A DNA stretch of 64,000 nt from positions 2,666,001 through 2,730,000 of the forward strand of contig JAKNDB010000107.1 in assembly GCA_024305405.1 (NCBI GenBank). The letters are read 5' to 3'. Source of the DNA: Dirofilaria immitis. Taxonomy: Eukaryota > Nematoda > Chromadorea > Rhabditida > Onchocercidae. Position 1 is the stretch's first letter, and every line of letters begins with the position of its first letter. A program made the position numbers and the translations under genes. Positions 37,327 through 50,866 of this stretch are shown piece by piece. The notes under the pieces were generated by a model. That model did no database searches. It was given only the letters and a program-made list of their open reading frames with translations, and was not told where the DNA came from.

Positions 37327-40300
37327 CTAAGTCATGAACATTTTCATTTGCAACGGCAACGATGACGATGTTAATAACTGAAAAGAATAATAAGTCCTGA
37401 AATGTGATGTGAACATTGTTTTTTAATCATTATTGTACACTCCTAGATATTGATTGCATTATCATCTATCTTTTATTTTGATTTTTTGATTGTGACTATG
37501 AAACTGATGAAAATAACAAATGATGGGAAATTGATAATGTCCTACTCAACAGTTTGGAATAAAAATAATTACTACTGCTATTACGGTGGGAGTTTAAGTT
37601 TTAAATTTAAATATCAGCTAATTTGAAGAAGATCGCTAAGTTCAGTTACAGTTTTACGAAGCGAAATTTCGAATTTTCTTTTTTGAATAGAATTTCGAAT
37701 TTGGATATATTCAATAAGAAATGATTTTGTTCTAAATAAGAGGAAATCGATTAAGATGAAATAGGTTTTGTCAATAGTAGTGATTATTTCTATTCTTAAC
37801 TATTATGATATGATATATCAATTTTTCATCATTTATTAAAGCTCTCTGTCGTTTCTGATGCGATTTTATTGCTTATTATTTGTTCTCTTCCCATAGTATA
37901 TCTTGATATATGATACTGAGAAGAAATGATATTAAATAATTCATTCAAAAAATATGCATAAAATGCTATTGAAATTTTTAGGCTCGCTAAGCAATTAATC
38001 ATTTGATAATCATGTTATTTTGTAATATAAAAAATACAACTAAGGGAATTTACTCTGCTGAAATTTTCGGGTTTTATAGATATTCTACCTAATTTATTTA
38101 AAATGATAAACTCATTTTCCTTATCAAAGAATGACTTATGAAAATCTTATGAATGATGAAATTTTTATCGATATAATCCGCACCTAAGTTGCAAATTGTA
38201 AAATAATTTTTGTTTCTTTGCAAATAAATCTTATTTCGTTTTTTTTCTTAAATTTTGAAAAAGTTTATTCCTGATAAGAGTATTGCACCTATGTTGGTAA
38301 TGATATGCAGAAGAGATTGGTAATGATATGCATATTTTAGATAAAAGATTAATTCCAATATTAAAATTTTGTGTCCCAATTAAAATTCTCAAAAAATAAT
38401 CCGAGCTGATTTTTTATATTTTAGAACTGTGATAATGATAATGATAATTAATAACGTTCAATATATCTTCAACTACAAGTAGAATGTATGAAAGCTGAAA
38501 TTTATAAAAATTAATGAAATGGCATTGTGCATAGGGTAATGATATTTGTTTCATAAATATTAAACTATCAATTCTAGACAATAGGAAAATGATCAAGAAA
38601 AAAATTGCGATAAAGATAAAAGAAAAGAAGAAATCAGTCTGCCAAAAAACGCAATCAATCTGCCATATTTAATCAATATGATATAATCGAAGAAATGTTC
38701 AGCATATATCAGCAATGCTTCTCAAGGATAATTTCTTGATGACTATGCAGTGATTGTCATGTAGTAATAGGATAAATGAGGATTAAGTTGAAGTGCCACA
38801 AAAACTTATATTTCCAAATAAGAATTGGTCAAAATTTATGAAAACCGAAATACTACAGAAGAATTGATGATTCTCACGCTTCTTGAAACATTATTCAGAA
38901 TCCTATTGTCCAGAATGAATACGAAGCTGTATGTACGATTATAACTAATTGCTGTCACTATCTCTGAATCAGTTGAAGAATTAAAAATGCTAAAGTTCAA
39001 AAATTTCAATAATTCTTTATATATATATGAATATAAATAGATGGATAGATAGAAAGATATTTGTCTCATCCTAATTTAATGAAGAAAAACTTACAAATTT
39101 TATGATTAACTTTTTGTTGACAGAAAGTATAAAAAACGAATCATTTTTAGAAGATATGAGTGTATTATTAATAACAGATAAGAACTCATTTATCAGTGAT
39201 AATTTATCTCCATCAGAAATGTGTTTAATCTCGCCTAAATCGATTAATCAAATATCCAATTTGTGATTGTTTTATTTACGAGAAAAAATAAATAACATAT
39301 TGCATTCAAGAAAAAATCGATATCTTTAATCAATCTTCAAAATTGATTAAATAAAATCAAATTTACCGGTAAAGCAGCTGGATTTGTTAGTGTTGTCGTA
39401 GTTTGCAAATTATCATGAGCAGAAATAGCTTGGCCTGTTACCAAATTGGCAAGTAAGGTTGGCGTTTTGGTGAACAAAACGTTGTTGCTTTCTTTTGATA
39501 AGTTGCTTAAATCCTCCTTCACGTCCTGATGTTCATCAGTGCAGTCGCTTATCACAGTAACGTGTTTATTTGACGAAGATGTATGGTCCGTCAATCCAAA
39601 AATAACACCAAGCTGGGTGTTCTGTGTAAGCGTTTGTGCGACGGAATACAACGAGGGTATAATGAGGAGTAAATTGCTAAGTCGTACTGATGTATCGCCA
39701 GGTGACAAAATCTGCTTAAGGTAGGTGAATAAAGCACGAAGCACGCCATCACGTGCCTCACGCAACTTTTCACGCGATGTAATAGTTAAGCCCGTCACAT
39801 CCGGATGCAACAATACTAAAGATTTCAGTGCCGATACTTCGGCCTTCTCAACATTTATACGACGAAGGGGGTTAAAAGTTCATCCAAGATACGACTCACA
39901 ACAGCAACGAGATCGGGATAATGAAATGGTGCAAGCGTTAAGACGGTGTCATTAGGAAGTACAATATGGGTAGATGAAAGCGATCGTTGAACGGTATGTA
40001 GAAGTGAGAATGCTGGTGAGCAATGCTTCAACAATAATACCTGGAAACTTGAAAATGATAGCTAGAGTAGAGAAATAAATATCAGTTTGCTTGAATGGAA
40101 TTTTGGATAAAATATGAGGAAAGATTTGAGAAATAAATAACCTTATCGGTAAATGGAAGTTCGGGAATCGGATGTAGCAAATTGGCCCAACCGATCATTA
40201 GTGATATACTTCTTTGCCGGGAATTATTCTCTTGTCCTTCGCCCCCAAGAATGTTATTGATATTTTGATTCCCTGAAGTCTTGTCTCGATATCCACAATC

Positions 40301-42173
40301 ATTTCTACAAGACGACGCGATGCTGCTGTCGTTGCTTCATCTTCACTGTAACGTCGCTCAGTACGTGCTGATGATGGCGCATCATCTGTAATGATAATAT
40401 CTGAGTGATAATTCACAAGCGTTATAATAATCATCTCATCTCCTGCTGTGATATCAAGGATAGTACTGAGATATGATGATATACTTGCCTGAATCACTAT
40501 TACCGTCTCCACTAGTTGATGTTGGCTGCAGATGAACTGGAAGACTTCTTTACGACTTCTCTTGGTGCTACCGATACGATCCCGTTCATTTTGGATTGCT
40601 AAAATAAATTATATAATTAATATTTCGCTTCACTAAAATTTCTTTGAATTCTCATTGCTACATGAAAATGAAATCATTGATAGAATGATTGATTCTCACT
40701 TATTTTTTCTTATATTTTTTATTGTTTGGGTCAAAGTTCAGTTAGTTTAGGAATGAATAGAGAATTGTTCAAAATACAATGACACTAAAATATTTTATTT
40801 AATACGTTCGTTCAGGAAAGGCATAAAAAGAGAATTATTCTCGACATTACAAAACATTTATTTCGGATAAGTTACAATAAGACAAGCAGTACTGAATAAC
40901 AAATATTTCTTTTTAATTCATTCAATGAATGCTTTTAAATTTAATAATATATTATAAAATGTGATAGAAAAAAAAGAAATGTTGTATTGAAAAGTTTCAA
41001 TAAGACATTTATATATTTGATAGTGAAAATATACTGTAAATCTTTTATTACTAAATTTTAATTTATAATAATGTAAGCTGTGATATAACTTGCAAAAGTA
41101 AGTTGAAGCGAATGCTGCAGAAGACTGCATTGAAATAAATGCTAAATTGCGTATTTTAATCGCTTTGTAATTTAAAAAAAAAACGGAAAATATCATAAAA
41201 TTTTATTAATAAAAATATATTTTACCTTCTGGTTTCATGCCATCTGCAAGGCATTTCTGAAAACGACAATATCTGCATGCATTTCGATGATCTTTATCAA
41301 TATTACATTGCTTGCTAAATCGACATGTGTACTGCAGATTTTGCCAAACACTACAAATGGCAGTTATATGAGTATCAGCTGAAATTTAAAATTGAAGGCA
41401 TATACTGTTTCAAATAACATTTACCATACTTATTTGAAATAACAACAATAGTTAATTTTTAATTTTAAGGATTACATCTGAAGAAATCAGGTAGAAATGG
41501 GAAACTTTTTTATAAGTTGCAATTAGTCTATGTCAAAATTAAAATTATTTGTTCTAAAATTTAAAGTCAAATCTTCCAATATCTAAAATTTTTGCAGGAA
41601 ATTAAGAAATTTCTATAATATTCATTGCATCACTCTTGGCAATAATACTTCTGTAAGATATTTATTAAACTGATTAAGACTATTTATGATGCGAACAATG
41701 TAACAATTTTGCTTCAAAGCATTTTTAGAATCTTCCGAACATGGATAGCTCTAATATATATTATTGAGGAGCCATTTTTCTTTTCCCATAATTAAGATTT
41801 ATTTCAGAAATTTTATATTCCTTTTGCAAGATTTTGCATAGCTGACCAAATATCAAGAAAAAGCATTTTTTCATATCACATACATGAATTCTCATTTGGA
41901 ACGATTCTTAATAAATAAGAGAAATGAATAAATATCAGAGTTTAAGTTAAAAGTTTCAGAAGCATAGATACCATTTTGTAGCATAGCAATTGTGTTCTTT
42001 ATAATTGGAATTCTGGAAACAGAATACCTTCTGCGGAAGAATCCTTTGCATCCGTTGCAAGCTACGGCGCCATAATGTTTACCGATAGCTTTGTCACCAC
42101 AAACGACACAAAAATCAGTCGTATCGCTAATGCCGATCGATATAGTGTCACCTTGACTTGTTGATGTATCCAT
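37327..42173 (-). CDS. nuclear hormone receptor, HNF4-like group
   Basis: Ligand-regulated transcription factor of the nuclear receptor family. Exons, descending: 42173-42028, 41350-41226, 40598-40142, 40040-39367 and 37377-37327. DNA-binding domain: finger 1 cysteines C22, C25, C39, C42 with P-box CNGCKG (39-44); finger 2 C58, C64, C74, C77, including [16 protein letters not shown]; then the HNF4-type extension [14 protein letters not shown]. The ligand-binding domain includes [43 protein letters not shown] and [18 protein letters not shown], the last typical of helices 7-9. About 484 residues. Exons 3 (457 bases) and 4 (674 bases) are each one base short of the required phase, and adding one base at C5 40242-40246 and G5 39867-39871 (plus strand) restores the frame. 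The long acidic and Ile-rich hinge in exon 3 may hide an intron. The final exon (17 codons, ending MKMFMT) lies 2 kb away and is less certain. I cannot name the orthologue. Confidence 0.87.
37378..39366 (-). other. probable large intron of the nuclear receptor gene
   Basis: Between the donor CCG|GTAAAT (39366) and the pyrimidine-rich acceptor TTTTCAG (37378). No exon seen within; the ORFs at 38414-38596 and 38836-39069 lack support. Confidence 0.5.
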
Positions 42174-43633
42174 TATGAATCAAGCTTTTAAAAACAAATT
42201 CAAGATTCTGAATGTAATAAATAAAAAATCTTCAATGCGAAATTGATCGAAATTTCTCTTTTAATAACTGAAATGAGTAAAAATTTTGAGAATAATATTT
42301 TCAAAAATAAATTATACGAATTACGTAAATCATTTCGAAATTAATTAAAATAATATTATTCCCATCTTACTATAATAATAATAATAGGATGGGAATAATT
42401 TTAAAAATTATGCTTATTATATATGCAAATTTGTTTTGCTTTTTTTTAAAAAAATTAAAATTTTCTAATTAATGGAAATATAATATATTAAATGAAATTT
42501 CATGTTGAAATGAAATAAAAATTTGAAATTGAAATAATAAATTTACACAACGTACGCTCAGATGCACCCGTATTTACATAGCGTACGCTCAGATACATTC
42601 GTATTTACACGTACATTGATGCATATCGGAAAAATAAGAAGATATATTGCTTAATTCATACATATATTGCTTATTTCAAAAGCAAAATGGAAAAGAAAGG
42701 AATGGAAAAAGTAAAGCTCACATTACGAATATGTATACAATTGAAAGGGTGTTATTTTGTCCTTTTATATATATTATTCTATTCCTTTCAACTTTTCCTA
42801 AAATACGGTATCAATAAATGATAGTTTCTGATATGACTAAGTTGACGTACTTTCAGATATCTTTCTGACATTAATCGATACCTCATGCTTTAATATTATA
42901 TTTTAGTTTTCCCTCACGTTATATACATATCAAGAAGTCGCAATAATTAATATCAGCTTGTGTTTGTGGCGATTTGATATTATCTCTAGCAAATTATTTA
43001 AAAAATTATATTAAAAGAAAAAAAAGAATAATATATCATTCTCGAAGAAAGTAACGAAATGATTTATTCGAATTTTTTAAAAATATTCGGAATTTATGAG
43101 AAGAAAAAGAAAGCTTTTAAGTGATATTATATTGAATCTTTTCATATCACTAGATAATAAGGAATTTCATAAAAGGAATCATAACTTGGATCGAATTACA
43201 TTTTTCCATCAAATATGGATAGATCTTTTGAATTTTAATAAACTAAAATCATTTATTACACTGAAATAAATATAACTAAATTTAAGAAAAATACATTAAT
43301 TATGCATTTAAGTAGTAATACATTGATGAAATATGAAAAAAAAATTCAAAATTTACAATTATTGAAATTTCTGAAAAAAATTTGATTGATTTATGATTAA
43401 TGAAACTTCGAAGATAATAATAGATTAATAATTATTGAAATTTCTCTCTTATGACTCATTTATAATCGATGAATGACAATAAAATACATGTATTAGTAGT
43501 TGATGTAAATTAAAAATGGACAAAGAGAAAAAGGAATGAAAAAAAAATATGAATTGCAAATATCTAGACAACAAAAAATTCTTTATAACTTCAAAATGAG
43601 ATGAGATTTTTTTTTTTTGAATTATTTTGGAAG
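42174..43633. other. divergent intergenic region
   Basis: Upstream of both the minus-strand nuclear receptor and the plus-strand exons at 43.6 kb, so it may carry promoters. Contains an imperfect duplicated block around CGTACGCTCAGAT (42550-42605) and a small inverted repeat (TATTCCCATC/GATGGGAATA around an AAT run, about 42357-42399). A short ATG reading (MEKKGMEK) ending at a possible donor near 42710 could be a first exon, but this is unproven. Confidence 0.4.
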
Positions 43634-43837
43634 AGGAAAATAACGACGAACTGATGAAGATTCGACAGTTTCCTCGACTGATGGAAATTATAAATGCAGT
43701 GTCAGGTATATGTTATATATGACTTTTTATAGTGCACTGCAATGATTCAACATTCTTTGTTAATAAATTTTTACATTTCTTTTTTAGGATACAATTTTAA
43801 GATAGATGCTGAAATTGTGCATTCATTGAGTAGATGA
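43634..43837 (+). CDS. unknown small gene, two 3' exons
   Basis: Exon A (about 43634-43705) reads ENNDELMKIRQFPRLMEII and then NAVS, ending TCAG|GTATAT. Exon B starts at 43788 after TTTCTTTTTTAG and joins at phase 1 to give YNFKIDAEIVHSLSR and a TGA at 43835-43837. The clean phase match, strong acceptor and charged non-AT-biased residues support a real gene end. A stop precedes exon A in frame, so it begins behind an acceptor (AAG at 43633 or GAG at 43635). The upstream exons were not found. No family recognised. Confidence 0.42.
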
Positions 43838-46660
43838 ATTTTGTAAGATCAAAATTCATTTCAAGTGATTGTTTTGAAGAGATGATTGATTGAATTATCA
43901 TTAAATTGATCATTTTGCCGACGACCAGTTTTAATGATCAAATTATAAAATTTGTTCCATATGCAACACTGATTCATAACAATGACGTATTTTGGATGTA
44001 AATTCGGAAAAATAAAAACTGACATCGATTCATACAAGATGAAAGAAACATTATACTGACAATATTTGAATCCTGTTGAAACACAAAAGGATGTAAGTAT
44101 GTATGTATTCAACAAAATGTTTCTCAATTGCAAAGATCAATAGTTTTGGATGCCATAACATCTTTTTTTTTGATTTTCCAATATCGTACTTTTGCATTAT
44201 TGATCGTATAAGTATGACTCATACGATCAGTAATTTGAATTTAATTCAAAAGAAGCAATTAAATGAAAGAAATCAAATAAAATATATTACAAACAGATAG
44301 GAAATTCCGTTTCACATTATCCAAAAAAAAAAAAAAAAGATAAATTAATACAACATTGATTAAATTGTTTTCAATCAGTACATCATCAATCAGTAGTCAA
44401 ATCAGTATCTAATTATCAAATTAATTCAGAATCATTATCTCATTATTATGAATGTTTCATTTTGCTATCACTAAATGATCAGTTCAAAAACATATTTCAG
44501 ATAATACATACTAAATTACAACCGATGTATACTTATTAAATTTTGCTTTGCAAAAATATATTACTAAATAATTGTGCCTTAAAAGTATAAACTATTAATT
44601 CATATGTCGCAATCAAACATAGAAATATAAATTCTGACATTAAAAACAAAGTGTTTATTAATTTCTATACATATTTGAGATTAGGATCATTATCAAATTT
44701 ATCATAAATTGTCTGAGTTATTCTCATTTGACAATCTTATTCATACATAATAATAAAATGATACTTTTTTTTCTCGAATATAAAAATGGCTTAATAATTG
44801 ATTGACTTTATAAATCTGAAAGATTTTTAAAAAGTTTAAAGGCATGATATATCGGAATATTTCTAAAAAAAAAAGCAGTCCTATTTTATTTCTGAAAGAT
44901 TGCAACTCTTTTAGGTTCTTGCTAATATTCAAAAAATACTTTACTATTAAAAGAAAATTGCCTATTTATGGACAATAAAAAAAAATGCGAACGTCGTCAT
45001 CGACTTATCATTCATTATCATTGCTTCGAAAAATTATTCCATTCGTTCTAATCAATCTCATGATATTATGATATGGATAAATGCAAGAAAAATTGTTCCA
45101 GAAATTTATAGATTAATAGGCATAAATAGCATTATTAAAATGAAAGATAAAAATAAAGTGCCTAGCCTAGTTGGTTGATTAATTTAATCTAGTATTTTGG
45201 AAGACCTTCAAACGATTGAACGGTTAACAATCTCCAAAATGTTTACACGGTTCAAACTATCATTCGAAAGAGCAAGAATGAAATTTAGTAACAACAATAA
45301 CACTTTGTGTCCTGTTTTTTTTTTGTTTTTGCTCTCTCTTGAACTTTTAATCGTATATTTTGATTTGATTTAATTTTAGAAAAATTCCATTGCTCTTTTA
45401 CATCTTTTCTTACTTATCAAATTGCTCTATAACAGGTTAAACATTTAAATTTTCTCTTATTGTTTTGCACTTCACGGATCAAAATGAGATAATTCAATTC
45501 CTATTTTTTTTTTTTCTACACACTCTCGTTTGTCATCTCTTCAACAATTTAACCCATATTTTCAAAATTACATCAAACAAGAGTTAGTGATAGTTTATTG
45601 TTTTATCAATGACAATTTTATGAAAAAGCAACATTTACAAAATCAAAGAAATGGAAAGCAATTGCTAAGATTAAGATAAAAATCTTATCTATAAGAAGGA
45701 CTGGCAATTAATTAATTGAATATAGAATAACTTTTATGAATATAAGCCAAATATTCATGGATTATGATTTTTAATACAATATTATCAATAATATGATAAG
45801 CTTAATAATAATAATAATATCGTTATTGCGATGATTACGGATAATGTATTTCCAAAATTAAAGCAAAAATTAAGATTTCTTAAATAATATTCCTCGAGAT
45901 TAGAATAAAAATTTTTCTTTTCTTTCATTCAAAGAGGAATTCTTCATACTAGAAGACAAGCCAGAATAGACATTCAATAACTTTGATTGTCTTGAGAAAA
46001 CGAATAAATCAAATATATCAAAAAGTAAAACTTATATAATATTCCATCAAACAACACTAAACTATAAAATAAAACAGAATAAATGCTAACTGTTAGGTTG
46101 AAAAATTGCTGGTCATATCTAAAAGTTTATTTAACAAATTTTTAACATTTTATAATTATAAGTTTACTTCTGCAATTTTAAATTAAAAGTAATATTTTTG
46201 AAATATTACTAATAGCTTCGAGAATTGTCCTAATGTTAGGAAAATATTTTTTTTTTTTTTCAATGGAATGTATTTAGCATTGAGATTGGCAAATAGAAGA
46301 TAACAATATAGCTGCTTACTTTCAGACTTTGAAAAAAAAGAAGAAAATCCTGCAAGTTAATAAAGTAGTTAACAAAAAGCTAAATTAAGCTAACATATAG
46401 TCTCGATTACCCCATGTCGAGATTAAAAAAACGTGCAAATAGCTCATTTATAATAATGAAAAGGACCCGAATTCTGTTAAATGCGACGACATTATGTTTA
46501 TTTTTTCCCCCTTACCCCTCCTCTTCTCCCCTCCCTTCCCATATCAAATGTCATTATGTGTTGATTAATATCATTTCACACCGTATTTCGATGGAACTTT
46601 TTCCATATTTGAAAAATAGTGGCCAGCCACTAAATCCTTCTTGAATCACTAATTTCTCGA
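43838..46660. other. AT-rich non-coding DNA
   Basis: No supported exon. A C/T-rich tract (TTTTTTCCCCCTTACCCCTC and following) lies at about 46498-46545. Confidence 0.5.
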
Positions 46661-46668
46661 CGATAGGT

Positions 46669-46702
46669 AGAGATACAGGATAGGATAGGATAGGATAAGA
46701 TG
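46669..46702. repeat. (GATAG)n pentamer run
   Basis: Short array of AGGAT/GATAG pentamers: GATACAGGATAGGATAGGAT and onward. Confidence 0.8.
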
Positions 46703-46924
46703 TATGTATAGTAATTGCAACGAATGATATGAGGGGAAGAAGAAGAAAATGAAAAATAAAAAAGCAATTCCTTTTTTCGTTGTTGCAAAAATATTCGTCC
46801 AGAAGAATGAATGCCATCAGCAACCCGATGCGGTCGATTGGATGGAAGGATGAATGGCTTAACATCGGACGAATAAATATTTCACGTTTTTTTAGAATGT
46901 ATTTTCACAAAGTACACATCATTG

Positions 46925-46927
<3 letters not shown>

Positions 46928-47013
<86 letters not shown>

Positions 47014-47100
47014 ACATATACACACATACACACATATACACACATACATACACACACACGCACACGCATACACACACATATATATATATACACATACATA
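46928..47100. repeat. (CA)n microsatellite, about 170 bp
   Basis: Pure CA dinucleotides for over 50 bases, then CA interrupted by CG, TA and ATAC units, grading into a (TA)n run near 47080. The His/Thr-rich plus-strand and Cys/Val-rich minus-strand ORFs over it are artefacts. Confidence 0.97.
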
Positions 47101-50094
47101 TAGAAATATTCACTCAGAGACGACTTCTTATATTGTAAATAACTGCAAGTATAAATAATAGCTATGAAAATTTTATTGAAATATTAGGCCGATCATTGAT
47201 TCCAGCAGGGAAATAGAAGAACGAAGCAATTTTGTTGGAAATGATATCGAGAATTAGTCATATATGGATAAAAATACAATGAAACTTATTGCAAATGATA
47301 TGATAAAGAATTGAAATGGTGATGCTTGCAATAGTTATGCTAGGAATCTGAAGGTTAGTTTCGTTTGAGATAGTTATGTTACGAATCTTACTTATATTTA
47401 TTGCAAAATCTCTTCTGATAACTATTCATGATCTAATCAAAGATTTCTGATAGCTATTTATGACTCAATCAGAAATACTTTCCAATCATTAACATTTCTT
47501 CCTCTTTAGTTATTTTAATTATATATTACTGAATGTTAACTAACATTTATTACTTTCTGTTTTTTATCACGCATAAAATATGTTTCAGATGCATAAGATT
47601 TATAGTGATATTAGATAAGTCAAGATTCTGCAAAATAGCATGTAATAAATTCATGCATAATGAATTGCATGCATTCTGCAGAATGTTTATTCACTCTTCT
47701 TTTTGATCTTCATATTTCATCTTTCATCGAACAGATCATTATTAATAATGTTAGAAGTTTTTTTTTTTTTCTTTTCCTTTTTCTTTTTCTCACGACTTAA
47801 TCGATCATTTATGAGTACGCTACTATTTTTCAGAGAAATTTTGTTGAAAAAGAAAACTTATGGTAGTGATTGAGTGAGAATCAGAAGAGAAGAATCCATC
47901 AATTTCTCATGCTTCTGATTTGTTATTAGAAATAGCCTGGGGATATATTTTTATTAGTGGTAAGAGCAGCAAAACATACGAATGATTAATTTTAAATGTT
48001 ATGGGAAGAAAAATTACTGTAGCTATGTCACATTTATCCATTTTAAAAATATCTTCTGTCCAGTTCTTTCGTATTCATTCGCGCAGATCATATCAAAATT
48101 TCCGAAAATAAAATCAAATTAATTTTTGAAATTTTATTTCTTCTCATAGCAAATTTAAAGTAATTATCGTTGTAAAACTTTAATGTACATATAAGCATTT
48201 TTATAAATGATATCAATGATAATATTCCAATGATATCAATGATAATATTTCATTTGGAAATCAAATAAAATGATTTAGGTTTAAAACAAATATCGTATAA
48301 TTCTTATTGGCCAATGATCATTCATATCAATCATACTAAATGATAAATGATTAATTCTTCTAATTCAAGTTTTCTGATGTCTGATAGAGGATAATTGCAA
48401 TAATCAAGAGCTATTATCAACTATGTAAAAATTATCTTTTAAAAGTCTCATTCTATGATCTTTCTCTTTATCAAGATAATTATTTAATTTATTTTCAGCA
48501 TAATGCTTTTTAATTGCATGATAGAAAATACAAGAATATTAAATATTCTTTAAACAAGTTTCTATTCAATCATGATATATATTTACATATATGTTGATAA
48601 AGGATGATGATACATATATATGATATAATGGATTACATTTTTTATTCAATTCCTCATTATTGTAATGATATATTCTTGACATTTTCGAATAAGAAATGTA
48701 AAGTGAAGTTGAAATGTACACATTACAACTCACAATTTACACTACTTAAACTGATAACTGCCTATTTCATTGATCAGATGGATAATCACTGATCTTTGAT
48801 AAAAGATCAAGATTATTTGCATTTATTTTCATCCGAATAGCACAGCTGTAAAAATTCCTTCAAATATATTTTTATCTTTCTAATCTATTTGCTTTACATA
48901 TTTACGATGAAAAATATTTTTCTAAATGAAATTTTAGCTTTATTCTTTTAACTTTCTATAATATTTATTCAATAATCTTAATCTCGAGATATTTGACTAT
49001 TTGTTAAATAAAAATATGAAAATGTTTGCAATAAGTTAAGATTTAGAAACTAATTCAAAAGAATTTATCGGCATAGATAGCATAATAAATTGTCCGGCAT
49101 TATTTAGAGCAACAGTGATTGGCGATTATCATTTAAAAATGATAAATAATTTAGTTCCAGAAGTTTGGAAATTATTTCATTCTCTTTCGAAGATTTTCGA
49201 ATGTAAACATAAATTTCAATTTAACCTATATAGATTAAGTTGTTATAAAAACTAATCCAATCGAAACATATAAAGAAAGATTATAGATCATATTTTCATC
49301 ATCTTCTCTAAGATTTATTTAAAAATATTCCCTTTAAAATATCATTCTTATTTTGAATCTCAATAAGATCTTTCATTTCCATTTTGTTAAACTTTGTTCA
49401 TTTGCACTTTCTCATATTCTCTTATATATATATTACATATTTTTTGTTATCGCCTTCAAAACATTTGAATTTATAGGAAAGTTAAATTATTAAAGATCGA
49501 ATGATGTCGAAAGATTATCTCTATCACGCAATTCATCCAATTTATTTTTTTTAAAAAGTTTTACGTCAAATATTTCGTTGCGTTAAAGTAAGAAATTTTG
49601 ATAAATTCAATAGCAGGCAACTCTTGAATAAAAGATATGAAAAAGTAGTATTGAATAGAGTAGAGAGCAATAAAATCGTAAAAATATTATTCTCGATTAC
49701 GGCACACTATAAAAATATCGAGATCTAAAAGTTCATTGATGAAGTTATTTTTAAATATTATCTGCAATTTAAAGTTATTCAAAAGGAATTCAATCTGCAT
49801 AAAGTATATTTAGAAACATTTGATTATTGATCGCTTAATCAAAAAAAAAATTTGTACAAAATATTTTTTTCTCTCTGCGATAATACAATAATAATAAATA
49901 ATTGGAATAATGCCGAATTCGTAAAGTGAAAACAATCAGAGATATTTCATCAAATATGCCAAAATTTTTACACAAATGTTTGGTCAGCTTAAAACATATT
50001 ATCAGTACTATAAAATGATAACAAGTTTTTTTTTTCTTTTTCAAGTATGAGATCAAATATAATATTAGAACGAATCGAAAATAAATCATTTTAA
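47101..50094. other. AT-rich non-coding DNA
   Basis: No gene seen. Contains a tandem 22-base pair (ATGATATCAATGATAATATT) at about 48207-48250. Confidence 0.5.
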
Positions 50095-50245
50095 TCCAAA
50101 AATTATGATATAAAGATAATATAATCAATTTCTAATCAATGATTATAATATAATCAATTTCTAATCAAAAATTATGATATAAATGATAATATGATGAATT
50201 TGTAATCAACAATTATGATATAAATGATAATATAATCAATGTTAA
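50095..50245. repeat. imperfect AT-rich tandem repeat
   Basis: Three to four diverged copies of a 45-65 base unit built around ATTATGATATAAATGATAAT and AATCAATTTCTAATCAA. The unit length varies between copies. Confidence 0.75.
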
Positions 50246-50329
50246 AACTATTAAACTTTTTGCAAAAATAAATTTAAATAATTTGATAATTAATAACTGA
50301 TATAATCTAATTTAATTGATAATAAATAT

Positions 50330-50600
50330 CATAAAAAAAAAAAAAAAAGTTGATTAAATACTTGCTTTATATCTGAATTAGAAGAAGAAACTATGCGATA
50401 ATTTGCGAATTTCAACGATTGAAATGAGCGATTGTTGTGGAATGTCGCAGGAATGGATAATAAATGCGGGTAGGAAATAAAAATAGCTATGTTTAGTGAT
50501 GAGTGAGAGAGAGAGTACGTACAATTAATTCGTTTTGCAGCCGTTCTGAATATCACAGACGAAGAAATGAACTTTTGTTATTGATGCGTAGGGCGTTTGT
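50330..50600. other. GC-richer non-coding block
   Basis: Less AT-rich than the flanks, with a GAGAGAGAG run at about 50505 and a pyrimidine-rich minus-strand tract. It may be a promoter or 5' UTR, but no exon could be phased. The 75-codon minus-strand ORF (50556-50329) is not family-like. Confidence 0.35.
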
Positions 50601-50654
50601 TATTGTTTAAGAACAAAAACAACAATGATTTTTGGTTTTTAAAAATAAATGCAG

Positions 50655-50785
50655 CAAACCAATAGCAGTTATAGCAATAGCAATAGCAGTTTAGTAATAG
50701 CAATAGCAGTAGCAATAGCAGTAGTAGCAGCAGTAATAGCAGTAACAGTAGCAGTAGAAGTAGCAGTAGAAGTAGCAGACAAATC
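50655..50785. repeat. (GCAATA/GCAGTA)n hexamer microsatellite
   Basis: AGCAATAGCAGT-type array, about 130 bases. The poly-Leu minus-strand ORF over it is a repeat artefact. Confidence 0.93.
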
Positions 50786-50823
50786 TCCATATAACCAATA
50801 ATCAACCGTATGCTCTCGACTCT

Positions 50824-50866
50824 CGTTCAATTCAATTCATTTCATTTCAATTCAATTCATTTCAAA
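50824..50866. repeat. (ATTTC/AATTC)n pentamer run
   Basis: TTCAATTCAATTCATTTCAT repeated pentamers just right of the hexamer array. Confidence 0.8.

Noticed and set aside
46414..46865. Overlapping ORFs on both strands in a GC-richer block
   Set aside because: Low-complexity pyrimidine tract and pentamer repeat explain the open frames; no motif on either strand.
46780..47158. His/Thr-rich and Cys/Val-rich ORFs up to 107 codons
   Set aside because: By-products of the CA dinucleotide array on the two strands.
50578..50805. Poly-Leu ORF on the minus strand
   Set aside because: Produced by the GCAATA/GCAGTA hexamer repeat.
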